The notes beneath the pieces are model-generated. The model did no database searches, was not told the DNA's origin, and saw nothing but the letters and a program-made list of their open reading frames with translations. A program made the translations under genes and the position numbers. DNA of 19,660 nucleotides from Cylindrodendrum hubeiense (lineage: Eukaryota > Ascomycota > Sordariomycetes > Hypocreales > Nectriaceae). Within the stretch, counting starts at the first letter, position 1, and every line of letters begins with the position of its first letter. Shown here in pieces: positions 10,720 through 19,660 of the stretch. The stretch spans positions 1 to 19,660 of the forward strand of contig JAANBB010000613.1 in the NCBI GenBank assembly GCA_014621425.1, in the 5' to 3' direction.

Positions 10720-11140
10720 CGTCCAATGGCAACTCTAGTGAGTTGATTGATTAGGTAAGCGTTAATCCAGACTACATACCTTCCTCCCTTCCGCTTCTTG
10801 GTGCCAGATTGAGAGACATGGCTTCATAATCGTGCTACCCTACATTCGTGTCATGACACATTGGGTGCGAGGGTATCACAGAGTAATTAAACATGTAGGG
10901 TCCCGTATCACCTCAAGGTTGCACTTTGTATCTGCCGGCTGACGTCTTTCATGTTCCCAACACAATTGAATCACGGGACGCAATCCGCAACACCTGTTTA
11001 TTCACGTCACTGAAGCATCATGACGAATATTTTTGAACGCGACGGAAGCGTAGTATTGCTATCCAAATCACGCGCACAAGATTCCCCCCCTTCATCCAAG
11101 TCTATATATCCTATTGAAATCGCTCAAACGTCACGCTCGT
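10720..11140. other. intergenic between TSC1 3' end and tRNA-Ile
   Basis: About 420 bp with no gene. It holds the 5' flank of the tRNA (left) and the 3' UTR of the TSC1 homologue (right, minus strand). The sequence is A/T-rich with no notable repeat. Confidence 0.7.
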
Positions 11141-14100
11141 TCACTCATACATAAAACCTCGAATGCCCCTTAGGGCCGATGACTTTTTGTCCTTCTTGCC
11201 AGACGCTTCCTCTTTCCCCTTGTCCTTGGAATCCCGACGACCCATGCTTCCCGAAAACAGATCCGAGTGGCTCCTTGCCATCAACCGAGCAGACGAGTCA
11301 CTCCGTCCGAACGCCCGCTGATCTGGGCTCATCGACATCGAGCCATCCCCGGACCACTCCGTTCCAGATGGTGAGCCCGGCCGATGCGACCATCCGCCAG
11401 ACATAGGCGTTCCCGGCTTCGGCTTTTGCTCTAGAGGAGGCGTCACGTTGTACGCCGCTCCCTCTATCACCTCGGGGTTTGATAACACCCGGTGCGGTCG
11501 CGTTTTCATCATCACCGGGCTTGCTGACATGGACAGATATTCACTATCCCCGTCGGCGGTATGGGATGTGTCGATTCGTAATTGTCCCGGGGTTGCCCCT
11601 GTCTTCATGTCCAGCAAGGACGACTGTAAGGCTGTGTACTTGCGCATGAGGATGTTGCACTGCTTCTGCAGCTCCGCCTGCTTCTCCCGGCTCGCTGCAA
11701 GGGCCCCCTCGATAACGGCTCGAGCGTGAAGGGACGAGTGGACTCGACCTTCTTGGGCCTCCGAGAGCCTCGTCTGGAGCGTCTCTATCTGAGACTGGAA
11801 AAGCTTCTTGACGCGTTCAACCTCGCTCTCTCTTGACGCAAGTTGAGCAGATAGCACTTCGGCCTTCTCCTTGGCTTCAGCTGCAAAGTCGATGCATCTC
11901 TTCTGCTCAAGTTCCTTGGCCTGCTGATCCCGCTCTACTACTGTCAACCTATCCACTTCGCTCTTGAGTCGGTCGATCTCAGCCGCATGGATCTCGATGG
12001 ATTGCATATTTTGCTGCGAGTTCAGCTCCTTCACCTCGGCCTCGCACACTAGGGCGCGCAGTTTCTCACACTCCGTCTTTGTGTTTTCCAGCTCCTTCTG
12101 GACAGCCTCGAATTCCGCCTTGACTCTCTTCGAGTCGTCACGCAAGTTCTTGAGCTTGTTGGCTAGATCTGCCTCCCACTTCTTTGCCAACGCTCGGCTT
12201 TTCTCCGACTCTCTCCGTACTTGCATCTCCGCCTTCTTCGCCTCATCGAATCGGGTCCTGAGATTACGGTTCATGATGACGAGATTCTGAGTCTCCGCTT
12301 CTGTCGCCTCTTCCTCCAACTGCCTCCTTCGTAGATCTCCAATGTGTGCCATATGTTGCTGCTTCAAGTATCTCTCGAAATTGAGATCATTCTGGAGAAT
12401 CAGGACTCGCCGTTGCAGGTTGGCAATCTGTGTGCTCGTCTCAGTTAAAGACAGTGGTGAGCTGATCGATGGTTGTGCCGCCACAGAAAGTGCTGCAGGC
12501 CGTTCCGCCACTGACTCCTGGTGGCTGAGAGACAGCGAAGGTACACTATCGTTGGCCAGCGACTGATGTAGACTCGACTTGATGGCCTTGTTGGACTGGA
12601 TCATGTCTTGAAGCTGCGTGTGGGACGCGGACTGCGTTAGATGTGGTGGGAGCGTTGGGCTGTCGGCGCTTGGTTCTCTGTTCCTGGCGTCCATCGACTC
12701 CCGGGTCGAGGGATGACTCGACTGCGAACCTTGGCGTGTCAAACCCGATGGCCTTCGACCACTTACTATCGATTCCATGCTTGAGGATTGTGTGATCCGG
12801 TAGCCATCGTGAGGCTCCATCATGGATGAGCCGCTGAGTAGTGCTGGATCATGTCCATCCTTGATGGAGCCTTCACTCATCGGAGCCTCCGCCGCGGGGA
12901 TCGAGGGCAGGGTCTGGCTGACCAGTTGACTCAACTCTGTCACTAAGCAAAGCCCGGTGCATTCGGCCACGACCTCAGATGCCTCGCTCTTAATCCACCT
13001 GCTGAAGTCTGTCTTTTCTGAATCGATGGTAAGAGTGTAAAAGTTGGGGTGCAGCAAGTGATGTCGCCTGAACCTCTCGGATTGATGCCGTATCTCAGTT
13101 GGTTGCACCTCCATGTCGTTTGCATTGGCCACGTTCGCATGTCGCAGGTAGCGTTGAGGTTTGCGAATGTAGTCCATAAAGTTGATGGGGTACAGCCCAT
13201 AGAGTATGGTGTAGTAATTCATGAGGTGATAGACCGGGTGGTCGTCCACCTCGACCCTGTAGCTGCAAACTTCCCAAGGTCCGGCGTGATCAGAGTCGTC
13301 TAATTGGGGCTCCACGATGCCAGCCCGCTCACGGGACCAGAAAAGCAATCTAGCATAGATGTTGAAGAGGGTGGGAAGAAATGGTACTAAGGAACTGGGC
13401 ATATGAGGTAGGAGCATGATCAGGGCCGTCAATGCGACAGAGATGATTGTGGTGGAGGTATCCCGTTGAAGGCATTTCAGGATGTTGCCAAAGAGGGGAG
13501 TTTGGAGGATGAGATGGATATGCGGAGGCTGACTCTGGAGGTAGTGGGATATGAATCTCAGGACGGCCTTTCGATACTGCTTCTTGACAAAGAACCGATC
13601 AAGGGTTGTGAACATGTCCTTGGATGGTGTTAGTTGTCAGACTCATGCATGTCATGGGCACAATGTGCTACTGACCTTGGGATGCCTTGTACCAAACCGA
13701 ATAAGAGCTTCGCGGGTGATTTTCTCGTTATAATCCGCGGAGGCGATGCCTTCACTGGCGGCGGGGTAGAGCTTGTCTATCCATCCCGAGAGGAGGCGGT
13801 CGACGAGCGGGTCGGAGAAGATATTCTGCTCGGAGGACTCTGCGTTCTCTTCCGCCAAAGACAGTATGTCCATGATGCTGGCCAGGGACTCGGTTACGAC
13901 ACCCTTCTCTGGGGAGGCCTTGGCAGATAGCGCAGCGCAAGAATCCCACAAGGCAAAGATGCGATCTGGGGTGCGAAGCGTAGGCAGCAGACGGCGGAGA
14001 ATGGCTAGCCATGGGGCGAAGGCGGTGGGCGCATCCTTGACGTGCTTGTCGAATATGGAGGAAAGCTCCTCGTGGAGACGGTCGGCAGCGGCATCGTCAT

Positions 14101-14381
14101 ACTTCTGATGTCGTCGCAGGTAGGCGTCGATGACTTGGGAGAGGTCGTCGGGGAGCGGGGCGGTCGGTTCGGCGAGGAAGACGATGATCGCCTTGGACAA
14201 GTCCTTTAGCGACCTAAGGGAGTGGATATGAGGGTCAGCAGTGGTCGCTGGCGAGGGAGAGCGATCAAGGGGTGGCGATCATGAGGGCAGAGCCGCAGCG
14301 CCAGGGGGAGGATGTGCAGACGGCATGGAGGAAGATTTTCAGGAGGCAAATGACGTACGCCGATGAAGCCATGACTGGCAT
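11141..14381 (-). CDS. TSC1: hamartin homologue, TSC complex subunit 1
   Basis: Predicted 1012-residue scaffold of the TSC1-TSC2 complex. With TSC2 (a Rheb GTPase-activating protein) it restrains TORC1 in response to nutrients; in fission yeast it also affects amino-acid uptake. Exons are 14381-14359, 14213-13676 and 13618-11141. Introns are 145 nt (GTACGT..TTAG, phase 2) and 57 nt (GTCAGT, branch CTAAC, acceptor AAG). Exon 1 encodes only eight residues. The N-terminal half is an alpha-helical hamartin domain (about 10-350). Then comes a Ser-rich low-complexity segment. A long coiled coil (about 585-860) begins with NLQRRVLILQNDLNFERYL followed by KQQHMAHIGDL, like the hamartin coiled-coil start. 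The tail is basic and ends RGIRGFMYE. The start is the first in-frame ATG; M4 (14372, GTCATGG) is an alternative. An out-of-frame ATG lies just upstream. Identity is strong; exon 1 is less certain. Confidence 0.9.
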
Positions 14382-14610
14382 GACGGCCTCATCCGGGCTC
14401 GCAGGATTGAAGATGACCAGACCGAGCGGACGAGGCCCGTATAGTGTGGATCTTGGAGGAGCGCCTGGGTTTGGATGAAGCTATTCGAGCGGCGGCGGGC
14501 GCGAGCAGCTGATCGCAGGCAGTCAGTCTGGGGTGGGAGCGTGGTTGCGGATTGTGGCGGGACACTTGTGAGGCGGCGAGGTGCCGCGGCCGCAAGGTTG
14601 CGAGGTACAG

Positions 14611-14667
14611 TGGTGCAAGGCCGTAGTTAGTGGTGCAAGGCCGTAGTTAGTGGTGCAAGGCCGTAGT
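14611..14667. repeat. 20-bp tandem repeat, 2.85 copies
   Basis: TGGTGCAAGGCCGTAGTTAG is present at 14611-14630 and 14631-14650 without mismatch, then as 17 bases at 14651-14667. It lies about 230 bp upstream of the TSC1 start codon, in the shared upstream region. Perfect identity suggests recent expansion. Confidence 0.95.
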
Positions 14668-15400
14668 GGAGTGGGGGACAAGCTTCGGGGGCTCGCGGCG
14701 CTGGGCAATTAGCGGGTTTCGCAGGTGCAGTTAGGGGGCTTAGGGCTTGGCTCCAGGGCGACGAGCCCGCTAGAAAGCGGGCAGCTCACAGTGGCTTGTG
14801 GCGGGTGCTACAGGGGCAGGCAAGGCAGAGGGGACGGTGGCTTCAGTGGGCGATGGATGCGGCAGGTGGTGGGGCTGGCTGGCCGGCAGCAAACAGAAGG
14901 CAAGCTGGGTGATCGGCCAGGTCGACCCGGGGGATGCGGGTTCTGAGTACCTAGGGCGCCAGCGGGGACAGGCGACCGGAGCGGTACCCGGGACTTTTCC
15001 CAGGCAGACCCACCGAGGACGAGCCGTGCGCCAGCAACCCCGCATCCAGGCGCATGACCCCACGAGACCTCCGGGTACGTACCGCGAGACATGCGAGACA
15101 GGCGAGACGTACGGCCTGGAGTGGGTCCTCACACCAGACGAGAGTGACGCCAGCTGCAATGAGGTGCCCTTCTGACTTGGATCGAGCCACTTGCTACCAT
15201 ACCGCTGCGCCTAAGGGACTGTGGGCGACGATGACTGGCACTGGGCAATGCGCTCTGTGTGTACGTAGCAGCAAGGTAGCAGCAAGGTAGTACCGCAGCA
15301 ATGTAGGAAGGTACAGCGGAAAGGGTGGTCTCACTGGTCTGGTCTGGGTAGGTATGGCAAGGTGAGGCAGAGCTGGTACCCTACCGCATCAATCGGCGTT

Positions 15401-15476
15401 CCTTATTTTACTTCTACCTCGTCCTCCTCGCTCCCAACTTCTTCTTCCTTTCTTTCTTTCCTCCCCATCTTCCATC
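15401..15476 (+). promoter_or_regulatory. pyrimidine-rich core promoter tract of the DJ-1-like gene
   Basis: A C/T-dominated tract (for example CTTCTTCCTTTCTTTC) lies about 150-225 bp before the ATG, and an A/C-rich leader follows. This is the usual arrangement around transcription starts in filamentous fungi. No TATA box is evident. Confidence 0.5.
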
Positions 15477-15625
15477 TGGATCACATCAAGTCAATTCATC
15501 TCACGCATCTCCCCAAACCATCTTCCCCTTGTGTGTTTGTCCTCTCTGACTTACACACTTCCCATATACACACTGAAGCCCCAAATACGCACACCTCTCA
15601 CCCACAAACCCACAATACCGGCAAG

Positions 15626-16698
15626 ATGAGTGCACACAAGTCCTCCGCCGTGGCCGACCAGGAGCCTCTGGATGTGCTCTTTGCCGTCCATGACAAGTTC
15701 GACCTCCTCGACTTCGCTGGCGCCCTTGAGGTCTTCAACACGGCCAGCCACGATTTCAACAATCCCGAGAGTATGTAACTGCCCACTTCACCACCCCCTC
15801 ACTTTCCGTCGATCCCCTCCTCTCACCCAATGTTACCCCTCCCGCTGACCTCATCCCCCCTCCCCCCTCAATAGACTCCAAGGCCTTTGAGATTACCATC
15901 GTCGGCCCCGAGCCCAAGGTCATCTCGACCCAGGGTGTCATCATTGGCTCCCAGATCTCCTACAAGGAGGCCCATGACCGCCTTGAGGACTTTGATCTCC
16001 TCGTCGTCGTCGGCGGCAACTCGCAGGAGGTCCTCGACAAGGAGCTCGAGCCTCTCAGCCTCATCACCGACTTCTCCGAGCTCCAGAAGCGGGACCCTGC
16101 CCGCGAGCGAACCGTCCTCTCAGTCTGCACTGGTGCCCTCTTCCTGGGCAAGCAGGGCATCCTTTCGGGTCTCTCGGCCACCACACACCCAGACTACATT
16201 ACCAAGTTTGAGAACATCTGCAGCGACGCTGCCACTCAGACCCTCCAGGAGCGCACCGATGTCATTGAGGACGCTCGCTACGTTGTCAACAACCTGCGCT
16301 TCGACCTCGGAGACGAGGACGAGAACCCCTACATCCGTCGCAAGTCCGAATCCGGCCGCCGCCCTTCTAATGCCCGGTACGTAACATGTTCCACCCTGGC
16401 CCCTACCCCGCTTTATGGTGCATTGGCGTCTGAGACAGTCCGACTGACATACATACTCTGATGCAGCAAGGGAAGCATGTCTTTCAAGGGTTCTAACCGT
16501 CGTGAGTCCATTGCCCGCCGCGCCGCCATGCGCCTGGGCGGTCTTCGTGTGGTGACTGCTGGTGGTGTCAGCGCTGGCGTGGATGCGGCACTCTATCTCG
16601 TCAGCGCCATGGTAGATGAGGCTTGCGCGGTGGAGGTGGCCAGGACCATTCAGTGGACCTGGAACAAGGGCGTTGTCGTCGATGGTCTCGACGTCTAA
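15626..16698 (+). CDS. DJ-1/PfpI family protein with basic insertion
   Basis: Predicted 292-residue protein of the class I glutamine amidotransferase-like DJ-1/PfpI superfamily, closest in motif to the isonitrile hydratase/ThiJ-PfpI branch. The substrate is unknown. Exons are 15626-15770, 15875-16376 and 16467-16698; introns are 104 and 90 nt, both GT..AG. Landmarks: strand 1 DVLFAVHDKFDLLDFAGALEVF (16-37, D29 conserved), LLVVVGG (90-96), nucleophile elbow SVCTGALFLG with C133, ATTH (H153), and VVTAGGVSAGVDAAL (244-258). Between RYVVNN (183-188) and that last motif lies a charged insertion, about 190-240. It contains RRKS206, RRPS213 and RRES230, all fitting R-R-x-S. Intron 2 falls inside it. 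The frame is open upstream, but no earlier in-frame ATG exists. It is divergent from TSC1. Enzyme function is unproven. Confidence 0.92.
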
Positions 16699-18285
16699 GA
16701 TCCCTGGCAATTAGTGCCGACTTTGTATTAGAATAGCAATGGCCTCGTGACGGCCTTAAGACCAATGTTCTGTATGTATTACGATAAAACAAGCCAGCGA
16801 AACCCCAGAAAAAAAAACACTAGGAGCTGTCAATTCAATTCAATTGTTTGGTTGTTTTCACTCGAGCAGCATGTTTTGATTTGAGCGAAACCGTCGTGAT
16901 CACATTCCAATGTTTGCGTTTACACTAGACGTCGGCCCAAAATGTGGAGGTGGAGGTTGCGGGCGAGCAATGACGTGGTAAGCCGGACCCACACAAGCTC
17001 GGAGAGCTCCAGGGTCATGCAGAAGTCGTGTGATGCCGGAGCCAGGGGCATCAGGTTATTCCCAACCATCGCCGCATTCCGACTCAGCCCGGGTCAGTCC
17101 ACTGGGGACTCGGCCGGGTTTCATGAGAGTGCTGTCATAAGTGATCGGGCTCTTTCATCTCGGTGTGGAAATGAGACGGGGAATCCCTGGGTTGCTCCTC
17201 GGCAGATACAACAGGTGATCTGAGGGCTGGGATCATGCACACCGTATGCTCACCGACAATGAGTCAGTATTGTTAACTTGCTATTCAATCAATCAGGCCA
17301 TTGTATGCTAGGTAGCTATTCAGCCCATATGGGCAATTGAGGCCGTGTTTGCTGCTCCGTACTACGGTTCATCGCCAAGGATACTCAATCGCCCCTGTAA
17401 GGGGGTATCGCCTCGGTAGCATATGTCTTGGGAGCACATTTTCCCAATGCGCCGCAGATAGAATGCCAGGCCCACGAAAATACATCACTGCAAAATAGTC
17501 GTTAGGATTGTTCTTTGAAGCTCCTTCTTCTAACCTCATCCGTGCATACTGGTCCTCACCGGTCCCCAACCGCTCTGATTGTGCCGCTTGCAGCTCTCAG
17601 CGACCGCACCAATGATGGCATGAAGAGTAAGGATAGTATGTGTCAATGGAGGCGAGTTGTCAAAAATATCTGTCGAAAGCCCATGTTTGTCGCCAAGACC
17701 ACGCCGTTTTCAACATGGCGGTTGGCCAAAGCAGCAACGAGGTGATTCATTGATTAAGACATGCATGCTCACTCATGAGCAGATATTGAAACATCTGCAT
17801 GAATCATCCCATCTGCGACACCAAAATTTGCGGTCTGATTCAAGCCCAATAACGCTTCCTGCGGAATTAACAATGATCCGGATCAATCCTCGCCAGTTCG
17901 CCATGCAGGTACATACCCCAATTGCCGTTAATCTTACCGACATCTACACTCGACTTTTGCGAACGCGAGCTTGGGCTTGATCATGATCTAAGGTGGGGCA
18001 CTGCCCTGAACTAAGATCGTAGAAAACTGGGGCCGTCCTGCTGACATAATACGCAACTACCCATGTTCATGATTGGCCATGCCCCTGCTAGTTCATCTGA
18101 ATTGTTTGCGACAAGGCTGTGGTCATTTACGCTTCGCGTCCTCATTGCTTCGCCATCATTTGCTTTCTCCTCCGACAACAACCCATAACCACGGCGAAAT
18201 TCATTCATCAGCTCGCACCCACTTTTTCCAGAATTCAATCTGACCGAGGCTGCAGCCGCCGCGGCGAGCCAATCCCCTTCACATC
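16699..18285. other. intergenic, no gene recognised
   Basis: About 1.6 kb holds the 3' UTR of the DJ-1-like gene (left; an A-rich GATAAAAC at 16781-16788 may be the poly(A) signal) and the promoter and leader of the SAP-domain gene (right). Short frames on both strands lack motifs and splice structure. No tRNA or repeat array was seen. Confidence 0.6.
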
Positions 18286-19660
18286 ATGACCGACTGGGCC
18301 AAGCTTAGGGTCGTCGACCTAAAAGACGAACTTAGGCGTCGCGGTCTCCCATACAATGGCCTTAAGGGGGAGTTGGTGGCGCGATTGATCGAGGCCGAAA
18401 ACGAACCAGCCCAAGACGAGCCAGCCCAGGACGAGCCCGAGCAAGAGGACGTATCTGTCAACGATGAGTCGTCTGCGACCGAGCCTGTGGAATCCGAGAT
18501 TGAGGTGTTCGAAGTAACTGCTGAGGAGCCTGTGGAAGATGTCGCATCCAAAAATGAGACTAAGGAGGACCAACAGGCACCCCTAGTGCCTGATGAAACT
18601 GAAGAGAGTGGAACCGAAGAGGGATCGCTGCCCGAGGAGACGAAGAATGGCATTTCCGATGATGCGCCCCTGGCGTCCACGACTGGCGAAGACGCTGAAC
18701 GACAACCGACCGACCCAACCCCAGCAGACGAACCGATGCAAGATGCTGTGACGGAAACAAACGCTACCAATGAATCTTCTATCAGCCAGGTCATTGATGA
18801 ATCTATACCACCGCCCGAGTCACAGGAGAGCCAAAAGCGCAAACGTCGCTCCCTCACTCCACCGCCCAGCGAGGAAGCAATCGCGCGCAAACGCGCACGC
18901 CCCGACGACGGCGCAACAAACGGCGAAATCGCACCCCAAGTGCGTTTGCCCGAAGACCAAGAAATACCCAAGGTCGAATCGCAGCCTGAAGAGATGAAAG
19001 TCGACGAGCCAACTCCAGAGAAACCCCAAGAGTCAACCTCCCACGAAATTCGAGGGCCTAGAGATTCACCACCCACCAAACCTCGAGACTACCAGCAAGA
19101 GATGGACTACGAGAGGGACGTCGCACCGTCGGTGCACCCTGCCACCTCGGCGCTATACATCAAGAACTTTATGCGCCCGCTCCGACCCAACGAAGTCCAG
19201 GCGCACCTGGCCAAACTCGCGATGCCGTCGGGCGACGCCGTCGACGATGATATCATCGTTGAATTCTTCCTGGACCAGATCCGCACCCACGCTTTCGTTG
19301 TCTTCAAGTCGACCTTGGCCGCCTCGCGCGTCCGTACCGCCCTGCACGACAGCGTGTGGCCCAACGAGAGCAACCGCAAGCCCCTCTGGGTGGACTTTGT
19401 ACCTCCTGAGAAGGTCCAGGATTGGATTGACAAGGAGGAGTCTGGCGGGCGTCGTGGACCCCGCTGGGAGGTCACTTATGAGGATGGCCCCAATGGCGAG
19501 ATCGAAGCACATCTCGAATCAGGCACTGCATCGCTCTCCCGCCAAGGCAACCGTCCGCCTCCCGGTCCCGCCGCCAACGCCGCCGACGCCATCCCTCTCG
19601 GCCCTCGCGGCTACCGCGATGTTGGCATCCCTCCAACAGGCCCGCGTGCTGTACGCCCAG
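18286..19660 (+). CDS. acinus-like SAP and RRM domain protein (3' end beyond window)
   Basis: The first 458 codons are open and uninterrupted, and the gene runs off the window. A SAP DNA/RNA-binding motif occupies about residues 4-38 (WAKLRVVDLKDELRRRGLP, then NGLKGELVARLIEA). A long acidic low-complexity linker follows (about 40-280), starting with tandem QDEPA-type repeats. Inside it are basic NLS-like patches QKRKRRS and ARKRARP, near 190-210. An RRM-like domain spans about 288-373, from SALYIKNFMRPLRPNEVQ through THAFVVFKSTLAASRVRTAL to KPLWVDFVP. This SAP-linker-RRM order is that of acinus, a nuclear factor of the exon-junction-associated ASAP complex (with RNPS1 and SAP18). In that family an RNPS1/SAP18-binding motif follows the RRM; the Pro/Gly-rich tail here is cut off before it could be seen. 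Domains are clear; acinus orthology is inferred. Confidence 0.88.
   Translation, partial: MTDWAKLRVVDLKDELRRRGLPYNGLKGELVARLIEAENEPAQDEPAQDEPEQEDVSVNDESSATEPVESEIEVFEVTAEEPVEDVASKNETKEDQQAPLVPDETEESGTEEGSLPEETKNGISDDAPLASTTGEDAERQPTDPTPADEPMQDAVTETNATNESSISQVIDESIPPPESQESQKRKRRSLTPPPSEEAIARKRARPDDGATNGEIAPQVRLPEDQEIPKVESQPEEMKVDEPTPEKPQESTSHEIRGPRDSPPTKPRDYQQEMDYERDVAPSVHPATSALYIKNFMRPLRPNEVQAHLAKLAMPSGDAVDDDIIVEFFLDQIRTHAFVVFKSTLAASRVRTALHDSVWPNESNRKPLWVDFVPPEKVQDWIDKEESGGRRGPRWEVTYEDGPNGEIEAHLESGTASLSRQGNRPPPGPAANAADAIPLGPRGYRDVGIPPTGPRAVRP

Larger units (their letters stand above)
14382..15625. promoter_or_regulatory. divergent promoter region of TSC1 and the DJ-1-like gene
   Basis: The two flanking genes are transcribed away from each other, so this 1.24 kb must hold both promoters and leaders. 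The TSC1 side is G/C-rich with a 20-bp tandem repeat at 14611-14667. Near 15265-15286 an 11-bp unit (GTAGCAGCAAG) occurs twice. The DJ-1 side has a pyrimidine-rich tract (15401-15476), then an A/C-rich leader up to the ATG. No protein gene is recognised. Confidence 0.65.

Noticed and set aside
11141..16698. TSC1 and the DJ-1-like gene as a functional pair
   Set aside because: They are divergent, but 1.2 kb apart with no shared motif proven. Adjacency alone does not show co-regulation; conserved synteny would be needed.
18279..19079. 266-codon Ser-rich minus-strand frame
   Set aside because: It is antisense to the acidic Glu/Asp-rich linker of the SAP-RRM protein; GAG/GAA codons read as Ser/Leu-rich on the other strand.

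Overview
The window is nuclear DNA of a filamentous ascomycete (Pezizomycotina; a Sordariomycete is likely but not proven). The evidence is short GT..AG introns of 57-145 nt with CTRAY-type branch sites, pyrimidine-rich promoters, a GPI-anchored GH17 glucanase of the EglC type, an intron-containing tRNA-Ile(AAU), and Pezizomycotina-style gene spacing. Exon structures below were built by hand from reading frames and splice motifs; there is no transcript evidence.

Layout. Positions 1-3492 carry no intact gene I can support, only a possible broken ORF near 2139-2607. Positions 3493-5013 (minus) hold a four-exon ZIP zinc transporter of the LIV-1/KE4 type. Positions 6389-7735 (minus) hold an intronless GPI-anchored GH17 beta-1,3-glucanase with a TATA box and CT-rich promoter. 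Positions 7736-10624 are a long gene-free stretch with a small repeat array and a hairpin. A split tRNA-Ile gene lies at 10625-10719 (minus). Positions 11141-14381 (minus) hold a three-exon hamartin (TSC1) homologue. It diverges from a three-exon DJ-1/PfpI-family gene at 15626-16698 (plus), with a 1.2 kb shared upstream region containing a 20-bp tandem repeat. After 1.6 kb without a gene, an acinus-like SAP + RRM protein gene starts at 18286 (plus) and runs off the window end.

The genes do not form one pathway. They are ordinary housekeeping or cell-wall functions: zinc homeostasis, wall glucan remodelling, translation, TORC1 control, a DJ-1-like enzyme or sensor, and mRNA processing. I found no biosynthetic cluster, intact mobile element, CRISPR array or defence system. 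The most unusual feature is a basic insertion in the DJ-1/PfpI protein that carries three R-R-x-S sites inside an otherwise recognisable fold.
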